Source: Parachlamydiales bacterium
GTDB taxonomy: Bacteria > Chlamydiota > Chlamydiia > Chlamydiales > Simkaniaceae
Reading direction: 5' to 3'
Assembly: GCA_030641465.1 (NCBI GenBank)
Contig: DAOWHK010000079.1
Span: forward strand, 1-14,231
Length of the DNA: 14,231 nt
Position numbers and translations under genes: made by a program. The notes under the pieces are model-generated. The model worked only from the letters and a program-made list of their open reading frames with translations, made no database searches and was not told where the DNA came from. Position 1 is the first letter of the stretch. Each line of letters opens with the position of its first letter. Below, piece by piece: positions 6,683-12,557 of the stretch.

Positions 6683-7380
6683 AAATCAATCTAATCCATC
6701 TAAAAAAAACTTCCATCTTTGAGCAGCTCCAAATTGAAGAAGCGCTGCTTCGCCTCTCAAACGAAAACTGGTGTATCATTAACGAAGGCTCGCCCCTATC
6801 TATTGTCATGGGCATTTCAGGAAAAATGGAGGAGTTAGTGTTTGAGAGTCTTGCTAAAAAAGATAACGTTCCTATCATCAAACGATTTAGCGGAGGAGGA
6901 ACCGTAGTCGTGGATCAAGACACTCTTTTTGTCTCTTTTATTTTTCAAAAAACCGCGCACAAATTTCCCGCCTACCCAGAACCCATTCTTAGATGGACAG
7001 AAGAATTTTACAAAAGCGCTCTAAAAATCCCCTCCTTTTCTCTAAAAGAAAATGACTATGTGATCGGCGAGCATAAATGCGCTGGAAACGCCCAATATCT
7101 TAGAAAAACAAACTGGCTCCATCACTCCACCTTTCTTTGGGACTTTCAAAAAAAGCATATGGACTATCTTAAACACCCTAAAAAAGCCCCAAATTATCGA
7201 GAAGAACGATCCCACATCGATTTTCTTTGCGCTCTAAAAAAGTTTTACAAAAACAAAGAGCAAATTTCATCAGCCATCCACCAAGAACTTCATAAACAGT
7301 TTACCGTCAACAACCTCTGCATTACCGAAACCAAAACATTTTTGGAAAAACCCCACCGTAAAAGCTTGCAACTTATCTAA
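6679..7380 (+). CDS. lplA: Lipoate-protein ligase A family protein, single-domain form
   Basis: LplA activates lipoate with ATP and transfers it to a lysine of lipoyl domains (pyruvate and 2-oxoglutarate dehydrogenases, glycine cleavage H protein). The 233-residue protein has the BirA/LplA/LipB catalytic fold markers: RFSGGGTVVVDQDTLFVSF (69-87, the RxxGGGxVxxD loop), GEHKCAGNAQYL (130-141, with K133 at the position of the catalytic lysine) and WLHHSTFLWDF (146-156). It lacks the C-terminal accessory domain found in the 330-340-residue E. coli enzyme, as is usual for chlamydial LplA. Its ATG overlaps the stop of the exported protein (ATGA). In Chlamydia the corresponding gene follows gidA; here two extra genes lie between. 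Specificity (lipoate versus octanoate) cannot be read from the sequence. Confidence 0.88.
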   Translation: MKINLIHLKKTSIFEQLQIEEALLRLSNENWCIINEGSPLSIVMGISGKMEELVFESLAKKDNVPIIKRFSGGGTVVVDQDTLFVSFIFQKTAHKFPAYPEPILRWTEEFYKSALKIPSFSLKENDYVIGEHKCAGNAQYLRKTNWLHHSTFLWDFQKKHMDYLKHPKKAPNYREERSHIDFLCALKKFYKNKEQISSAIHQELHKQFTVNNLCITETKTFLEKPHRKSLQLI

Positions 7381-7408
7381 ATCCCCCCTACAATTTCAGC
7401 AAAAAAAT

Positions 7409-7413
7409 GAAGG
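7409..7413 (+). promoter_or_regulatory. Shine-Dalgarno site of the orphan membrane protein gene
   Basis: GAAGG lies 6 bases before the ATG at 7420 and 9 before a second in-frame ATG at 7423. Either start changes the product by one residue only. Confidence 0.5.
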
Positions 7414-7419
7414 TTTTTC

Positions 7420-9105
7420 ATGATGTCTGATATAATGATCGGCGTAGGTGTTGGGAATAGCGCATACAGCATAAGTCGAATGGAGGCTTCCACTCGGCAA
7501 GGACATAATCATTATTTAACAAGCATTTCGCAAACAGTTGAGGTAATTAGCGCCTTATCCTTTGCGAATGTGGCCTTTGATAAAGCTGGTCTTGACCCTT
7601 TCTCCTGGTCCGTCCACTTGCCCCTACTTGCAGCGCCTGCCATACTCTCTTATGCGCTCTCCACAAATATAGAAAACAATCTTCTTCGGGAAATCACTCT
7701 TTTTGCCCACGATAACATAGGCACATTAAGCAAGCTTGTCTCTACTGTCTCTTTAATATCCCTTATCTACTTTAGTAATATCCTGATCCCAACAGTAGCG
7801 TTAGCCGTCTATTGCATCCACTATTTAGATCACCCAGATTATCTATCTGAAGAATACAGACAACTGCTTCATAAATGTAGCGCTCCTATTAGTTATGCAA
7901 CAGGTCTATTTTACGGCGGGACCTTTTTACAAATCCTATCGGCTATAGAGCTTACAAGCTATGTAGCGATAAATTATTTTAATTTTGAATCAGAATATCT
8001 CACACCTGAAACCTATGAAGATAACCGAGCTTCCCCTCTGACTCATCAGACCCTCCTTGCATTTTTAGAAAATGAAGAATATGAACTAGAAGTCAACCGA
8101 GGACACGTCCACTATGAAGCCCTAGTAGATGCACCAAATATTGATATCCTAACTCTTCCAAGTCTTGCAGATACCATTGTTTGGGATGATCATTTAGATA
8201 TCCTGCAAAGAAAACTAGAGCAAGACCCTAGATGGACAGAAAGGTCAAGAGCACCTGGTGAAGAAATTCCTTATCTTAAAGAGAGCCTGCGAATATTCGT
8301 AGAAAGCATTGCAAACCATGCAATTCTTCAAGGAGAGCCGAGTAATTATGAGATTATGAACCACTATCTTAAAGTGATAACCTCTACCCTTCAAACCCAA
8401 AATGATCTAACAAGAGCAAACGCCCTCATAAAACTTGCTATAGAAGGGGGTGACTATTGTGGGATTGGAAAATTTCGTGTCGCTCAAGAAGTTTACAGCT
8501 CACTTGTAGATGGCATTTCAGACCTTAATCTTGAAACAAAAATTCTCCACTCTTTGCAAGAAGAGAGGCTAAGGCTCTTTCATCAAATCTATTTTGTTAT
8601 ATGGAACTTAAATAGACCAATGCAATTTCTTGGCTGGCTTATGGATTATCAAGACATACACATATTCAATCAAACAGCTTTTGGCCTTTCATCCACTTTA
8701 GGCCTCCCCGATCATGGAGCAGAAGATGATAACACTATAGATCCCTCACCGGTATTAAGGGGCATCCAAAACTTCAGCTTATCCCCAATAAAAGAAATGT
8801 TTTGGGATGGGATTTTAGAAGTCAATGAATCTGTAACCGGATGCTACACAACAGAAGTCATCTTGGATCACTTCAGCATAAGCATCGGCACGGCCCTTCT
8901 TCCGAAACAAGAATTTTATCAGTGGTGGGGAGAATGGATTGAAAGGCAAGACATATCACCCGAAGAAAAAGATGAGCTAACTCGTGAGCTCACAGAAGAT
9001 CAAACACTTTATGGGGTCCCTTTTGAAGTCAATGAGCAAATTCAAATCCCCTTTATCAAAGCCATGCTTCTTGAAATGGGAATACTGACTTACGGAGAAG
9101 AGTAA
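7420..9105 (+). CDS. Orphan protein with N-terminal membrane region and large soluble domain
   Basis: I cannot assign this 561-residue protein to a named family. There is no cleavable signal peptide. Hydrophobic segments lie at about 64-82, 105-133 (possibly a hairpin) and 155-187, a layout that could place it in the inner membrane or, as with chlamydial inclusion-membrane (Inc) proteins, in a host-derived membrane. Residues about 205-561 look globular, mostly helical and acidic. A conspicuous segment is IEGGDYCGIGKFRVAQEVY (341-359), with one cysteine in a glycine-rich turn, and a WW pair near 502. The gene follows lplA by 39 bases, so it may be read through from that operon or have its own promoter; I see no clear terminator or promoter in the gap. 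Its 3' end overlaps the convergent autotransporter gene by 16 bp. A secreted effector is possible but unproven. Confidence 0.75.
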   Translation: MMSDIMIGVGVGNSAYSISRMEASTRQGHNHYLTSISQTVEVISALSFANVAFDKAGLDPFSWSVHLPLLAAPAILSYALSTNIENNLLREITLFAHDNIGTLSKLVSTVSLISLIYFSNILIPTVALAVYCIHYLDHPDYLSEEYRQLLHKCSAPISYATGLFYGGTFLQILSAIELTSYVAINYFNFESEYLTPETYEDNRASPLTHQTLLAFLENEEYELEVNRGHVHYEALVDAPNIDILTLPSLADTIVWDDHLDILQRKLEQDPRWTERSRAPGEEIPYLKESLRIFVESIANHAILQGEPSNYEIMNHYLKVITSTLQTQNDLTRANALIKLAIEGGDYCGIGKFRVAQEVYSSLVDGISDLNLETKILHSLQEERLRLFHQIYFVIWNLNRPMQFLGWLMDYQDIHIFNQTAFGLSSTLGLPDHGAEDDNTIDPSPVLRGIQNFSLSPIKEMFWDGILEVNESVTGCYTTEVILDHFSISIGTALLPKQEFYQWWGEWIERQDISPEEKDELTRELTEDQTLYGVPFEVNEQIQIPFIKAMLLEMGILTYGEE

Positions 9106-11102
9106 TAAAAGCCCCGAATACCAGAAACATTCAACGTTTCAATTGCATCTTCTGCCTGTTTAAATTTTATAGGATTTATTGCGTCTTCCGTAAAAATATA
9201 ATAAGGGGCTGTATTACCTGAAATATCGACAGATTTTGGCCTATCAAGGAAAATCCCAAAAGCATTTCCCGTTAAAATCGTATTATTTTTTATGCTCAAA
9301 TCACCTACGCTTTCCACTTGAATGCCATGAACATCTGTAAACGCTCCCATAATTGTGATGCTATTATTAACAATACTTAGCTTTTCCACATCTCTTAGCA
9401 TCAAAGCACTTTTTGCATCAGGTGGCAAATTCATCCGAATAATGCGATTATTTGCAACAACACCATAAGCTGCGCTATCAACATGAATATTTCTTTTAAA
9501 GCTGCTCATAAACGTATTGTTTTCTATTACAAAAGAGGCCTGATCAATCGCAATATCTCCTATTGACACATCGCTTGAAGTATTATTAAACGAATTTCCT
9601 TTGATATAAGCTGTAATCCCATTAATAGAAATTGTTGGGAAAATCCCAGAGCTCCCAAGAAAAGTATTAGTCTCGATATTTATTGCGTGATTATTTGCAC
9701 CCTTAGCAACAATCACACTCTCCTGATTTGAAAGCTGCTCAAAAACATTTTCCTTAATTTCACTCTCCCCCATCAAGCCCTCTAAATGAATGGCAGATAA
9801 CCCATCCCCAATAAAGCGATTTTTCTCAATCGAAATATTTGCAACATCCTTCCCATAAATACTTGGCTGCCCATCTAGTTGCATTAATGTAAATCCTGAA
9901 ACAGTTGAGTCATTGGCAAGCGTGACAACAGGAGCGTCGGAGTTTGTAATTTTTGGACCATTTTGTGTGGTCTTTGGAATTTCAATACCTTGAACCAAAA
10001 AGGATTCGCTCGACCCTTGAAGCCTTTGTCCGTCGCTTAATACAAAACCTTGATCATACCCATTTGATGTCCCATCTCCATCAAATACATAAATAACATC
10101 AGAGGGTTTTGCCTCAAAATTAGATAGCGTCCTAAAAGGCTCTGCAAAAGTCCCCTTTCCCGCGTCACTTCTTTGATTATTCACAAAAACAACGCGGCAC
10201 GCCTTTCCCGATTGATCACAAAGAAGAAATTTTGTGCTGTTTGTTTTCGTCGGAATAATCTCAGATCTCTCAGGCCGCCCCTTTGACCTCTCCACAAAAG
10301 CTCTCTCTTTACAAGTCTCTTTCTTCATACAGATTTTTTTTCTTCCAAGAGGAAAAGAGATCGACGCCATCCCTTGCGCACGTCTTCTGTAAACCGAGTC
10401 ATATGAAATCGCAAACTCAAGTCCAAGCATATCAAAAATTTTAGCAGAAATGCGTCCCTTCACACCAAGTGCATCATCAAAAGAAACCTGAGAGACCGTT
10501 TTTCCAAAAAGATAATACGCACCACCTGCGACATAAAGATCGAAATTTCTACAAAACGTTCCAGGAATCGGCGCCCCAAGCTCTACATTTGCAGATGGCA
10601 TCGCAATTTTTACCCGCCTCTTATACTCAATAGAATTTCCACAAAACCGGTAAAACTCCGGCGAGTACGTTTTTTTATCGTTTGCAACAGGAACATACGC
10701 ATTGGCCCTAAAATCTACGTAGTGACTAAGAAGGTCAAATCCAAGCCCTAACTGATGCACATTCAAATTGCTCGTCTGACGATAATCATGATAGAAATTT
10801 ACACCATAGGCGATCTGCTTACTCTTAGGAAGAAAACGCATCCCAATCCCCTGATTAGACGCAAATCTCCCATCAATAAACATGTGCGCTCTGACATCCA
10901 AAAATGGCTGAAAAACCCGATCCCAATTGGGCGTTAAAAAAAGCTCTGCCGTAGCATAACTTTTGTTGTAACCAATGCCTCTTCCAGCCCGATATCCCGC
11001 AGACACAAACGAGGGAACATCAGGAGGAGTGCATGGCTTATCTTCCCCTCTTAATCCAAAACAAAAACTAAAAATCGCACAAACATAAATAAATTTCTTC
11101 AT
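9090..11102 (-). CDS. Second inverse-autotransporter-like protein with beta-helix passenger
   Basis: A 670-residue exported protein and diverged paralogue of the one at 842-2713. From the ATG at 11102 it has a classical signal peptide (MKKFIYVCAIFSFCFGLRGE); an upstream in-frame GTG (11126) would add eight residues in front of it and has no ribosome site, so the ATG is preferred. Residues about 34-253 form the barrel-type region (AGRGIGYNKSYATAELFL, FQPFLDVRAHMFIDGR, YGVNFYHDYRQT, DLYVAGGAYYLFG, MASISFPLG). A Lys/Arg/Cys-rich linker (about 254-300) is followed by VVFVNNQRSDAGKGTFAEPF, YVFDGDGTSNGYDQG, then about ten beta-helix rungs of the type IEKNRFIGD, IKENVFEQL, IENNTFMSS, IKNNTILTG, ISGNTA. 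The passenger shares FVNN, G-F-x-(E/D)PF, VF-x-GDGT and GP-x-ITN with its paralogue but has N-rich rather than C-rich rungs. Probably surface-exposed; target unknown. Confidence 0.8.
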   Translation of the reverse strand: MKKFIYVCAIFSFCFGLRGEDKPCTPPDVPSFVSAGYRAGRGIGYNKSYATAELFLTPNWDRVFQPFLDVRAHMFIDGRFASNQGIGMRFLPKSKQIAYGVNFYHDYRQTSNLNVHQLGLGFDLLSHYVDFRANAYVPVANDKKTYSPEFYRFCGNSIEYKRRVKIAMPSANVELGAPIPGTFCRNFDLYVAGGAYYLFGKTVSQVSFDDALGVKGRISAKIFDMLGLEFAISYDSVYRRRAQGMASISFPLGRKKICMKKETCKERAFVERSKGRPERSEIIPTKTNSTKFLLCDQSGKACRVVFVNNQRSDAGKGTFAEPFRTLSNFEAKPSDVIYVFDGDGTSNGYDQGFVLSDGQRLQGSSESFLVQGIEIPKTTQNGPKITNSDAPVVTLANDSTVSGFTLMQLDGQPSIYGKDVANISIEKNRFIGDGLSAIHLEGLMGESEIKENVFEQLSNQESVIVAKGANNHAINIETNTFLGSSGIFPTISINGITAYIKGNSFNNTSSDVSIGDIAIDQASFVIENNTFMSSFKRNIHVDSAAYGVVANNRIIRMNLPPDAKSALMLRDVEKLSIVNNSITIMGAFTDVHGIQVESVGDLSIKNNTILTGNAFGIFLDRPKSVDISGNTAPYYIFTEDAINPIKFKQAEDAIETLNVSGIRGFYYSSP

Positions 11103-11218
11103 ACTGATCAATCTAAAAAAAATCACACTTTATTAAAAGAACAAGTTTTACTTTTTATCAGTGGAAAAAAAACAAAAGCTACTCTAAACTATTGAAAAAT
11201 TTTCCATAATTTTATTAA

Positions 11219-11545
11219 TACACAGATAATTATGACAACTCCCATATCAACATTGCTCCAAAAGGCCGCACGCTTCAAAGAGAAATAATAAAAATCCGCT
11301 CTTCAGAGCATAGGAAATTCGGATTCCACGTGTAAAAGCAAGGAGATTTCCAAGTTGTAATCTTTCAAAAAGGAAGCGTTAGCGGAGGCCGTGAAGAGGA
11401 CGAAAAAGGAATATTTAAAGCAAAAAAAGATTTTACTAGAGATGATTATTTAGGTCTTGGTGGCACAGCAGTGCTTCTTGATGGAGGGATAATTGTTGTC
11501 AGAATCATCGAAGTCTATTTATTAGAGCAAAAAAAATCCCGCTAA
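11219..11545 (+). pseudogene. Decayed reading frame of unknown origin, interrupted by one stop
   Basis: One plus-strand frame stays protein-like for 109 codons apart from a single TAA at 11333-11335. Before it comes NSHINIAPKGRTLQREIIK and SSEHRKFGFHV; after it come KQGDFQVVIFQKGSVSGGR, DFTRDDYLGLGGTAVLLDG and IIVVRIIEVYLLEQKKSR, then TAA. There is no in-frame ATG and an in-frame stop at 11216-11218 lies just upstream, so the start is also lost. The mixed hydrophobic/charged pattern and glycine turns look like a real protein domain, but I do not recognise the family. The most economical reading is a gene remnant whose stop arose from a Tyr codon (TAC/TAT to TAA). A chance open stretch is possible. 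Confidence 0.4.
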
Positions 11546-11552
11546 AAGGGGC
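11529..11552 (-). terminator. Weak candidate terminator for the sdh operon
   Basis: On the minus strand a short GC stem (CCC...GGG, with mismatches inside the loop) is followed directly by A and a run of eight Ts. The stem alone is weak; the larger nested repeat just upstream may strengthen it. It lies about 230 bases after the sdhB stop. Confidence 0.3.
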
Positions 11553-11645
11553 TTTAGAGGCGTATGCTCCATTCAACCTAATTGCTAGGTGGGTTCGTTT
11601 CCTAAAGGGAGCAAATTCCAAAATTTTATTTGCAAAGCCTCTAGC
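11551..11645. repeat. Nested inverted repeat, three stacked helices
   Basis: Three perfectly nested inverted pairs can form one long stem: TAGAGGC (11555-11561) with GCCTCTA (11637-11643), extended by GC (11551-11552) with GC (11644-11645) across a TT bulge; TGCTCC (11565-11570) with GGAGCA (11608-11613); and ACCTA (11576-11580) with TAGGT (11586-11590) around an ATTGC loop. On the minus strand the structure is followed by a C4...G3 element and eight Ts (11529-11536), so it could be part of the 3' end of the sdh transcript. Confidence 0.4.
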
Positions 11646-11783
11646 GTCCTGATCCCTTAATAAAGCGTATCGTTGAGTCGCAACTGAACTAAAGTTATCC
11701 CAATCGGCAGGTAATTTTGAAAACGATGGTATGCATTTCTAGATTTATCTGCAAATAATATTTACAATTTCTTAATAAAGTAG

Positions 11784-12551
11784 CTAGTCTTTGTCTGGAA
11801 GGCTCAAAAGATCTTTTAACCCTTGCTTCGTCACTTCGCGACCCATGACTGCAATCGACTCCGTAAGGGGAATGTCTTTTGGGCAAACGCGAACGCAGTT
11901 TTGTGCGTTTCCACATTCGCTTATTCCACCCTCTTTCATAAGCTCATGGTTTCTTGCCTTTGCTTCCATTTTACCTGTTGGATGCATATTAAAAAGTCTG
12001 ACTTGAGAAATGGGAGCCGGACCTATGAATTTTGAGCGGCTATTCACTTGAGGGCACCCCTCTGAGCAGCAGCCGCAGGTCATACAGGTGGAAAGTGCAT
12101 ACATCGTATCTTGTTTATCTTGGCTAATTTTTGGCCCAAACCCTTTTATATAAGTGCCATCGCTATCAACCCACGCTTTTACTTGCTTCAAATTTTCAAA
12201 CATTCTTGCGCGATCCACAACAAGATCTCGTACTAAAGGGAATTTTGTAAAAGGGGCAAGCTTTACAACAAAACTGCCTGTTTTTTTAATAATCGGCTCA
12301 ATGAGAGCTGTGCAAGCTTGACGAGGCCTCCCATTTACAAGCATGGAGCAGGAGCCACACACCTCTTCCAAACATCCTTGCTCCCAAGCGACAGGACTCA
12401 CTTGCTTGCCCTGACGATTCACGGGCTTTTTTTGGATCTCCATGAGAGCTGAAATAACATTGATAAAAGGCGTCATTTCAAGCTCAAACTCTTCCCAATA
12501 TTGATTACCCGTTTCGCCGCGATACACTTTAAGGATAAAAGATTTTGTCAT
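11784..12551 (-). CDS. sdhB: Succinate dehydrogenase/fumarate reductase iron-sulfur subunit SdhB
   Basis: SdhB carries electrons from the FAD of SdhA to the membrane subunit and quinone in complex II. The 255-residue protein has the [2Fe-2S] ferredoxin cysteines C60, C65, C68 and C80 (CLEEVCGSCSMLVNGRPRQAC spacing), then a C-terminal ferredoxin domain with C156, C159, C162 and C166 (CMTCGCCSEGCP) and C213, C219 and C223 (CGNAQNCVRVCP), giving ligands for the [4Fe-4S] and [3Fe-4S] clusters. All expected ligands are present. The ATG lies 6 bases after the sdhA stop, and part of the sdhA stop region (TAGGTTGG) serves as the ribosome site. The order sdhA-sdhB matches Chlamydia, where sdhC precedes sdhA. 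Length and motifs fit the Bacillus/epsilonproteobacterial/chlamydial type of complex II. Confidence 0.95.
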   Translation of the reverse strand: MTKSFILKVYRGETGNQYWEEFELEMTPFINVISALMEIQKKPVNRQGKQVSPVAWEQGCLEEVCGSCSMLVNGRPRQACTALIEPIIKKTGSFVVKLAPFTKFPLVRDLVVDRARMFENLKQVKAWVDSDGTYIKGFGPKISQDKQDTMYALSTCMTCGCCSEGCPQVNSRSKFIGPAPISQVRLFNMHPTGKMEAKARNHELMKEGGISECGNAQNCVRVCPKDIPLTESIAVMGREVTKQGLKDLLSLPDKD

Positions 12552-12557
12552 GCCAAC

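Larger units (their letters stand above)
11505..11738 (-). pseudogene. Possible gene fragment without start codon, downstream of sdhB
   Basis: The minus-strand frame is open for 77 codons between a TAG and a TGA and has no ATG, GTG or well-placed start at its 5' end. It reads SKLPADWDNFSSVATQRYAL, LRDQDARGFANKILEFAPFR and KRTHLAIRLNGAYASKAPFS in succession, a balanced, protein-like composition. It overlaps the plus-strand remnant by 41 bases and covers the nested inverted repeat, so not all of these can be real. It may be the tail of a lost gene or a mobile-element remnant; I cannot name the family. Confidence 0.35.
11103..11783. other. 680-base region without an intact gene upstream of autotransporter 2 and downstream of sdhB
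   Basis: The part near 11103-11218 is AT-rich and should hold the promoter of the minus-strand autotransporter, but no convincing -35/-10 pair is seen. The remainder holds decayed reading frames on both strands (11219-11545 plus, 11505-11738 minus), a nested inverted repeat at 11551-11645 and two exact copies of CTTAATAAAG (11656-11665 and 11771-11780). No tRNA or rRNA gene is apparent. Confidence 0.55.

Noticed and set aside
11100..11126. GTG at 11126 as the start of the second autotransporter
   Set aside because: It would place eight residues before a canonical signal peptide and has no ribosome site; the ATG at 11102 fits better.
11551..11660. tRNA- or tmRNA-like gene suggested by GGGGCT at the start and a GGGTTCG stretch
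   Set aside because: No cloverleaf, anticodon arm or CCA-type acceptor pairing can be drawn, and the tmRNA consensus beyond the first bases is absent.
11656..11780. Two exact CTTAATAAAG copies as target-site duplication of an inserted element
   Set aside because: The repeat is short and AT-rich and the 105 bases between hold no terminal inverted repeats or transposase; chance is likely.
11695..11916. A 73-codon minus-strand frame overlapping the sdhB 3' end
   Set aside because: It lies mostly inside sdhB in another frame, has a skewed Arg/Ser composition and no ribosome site; it is a shadow.
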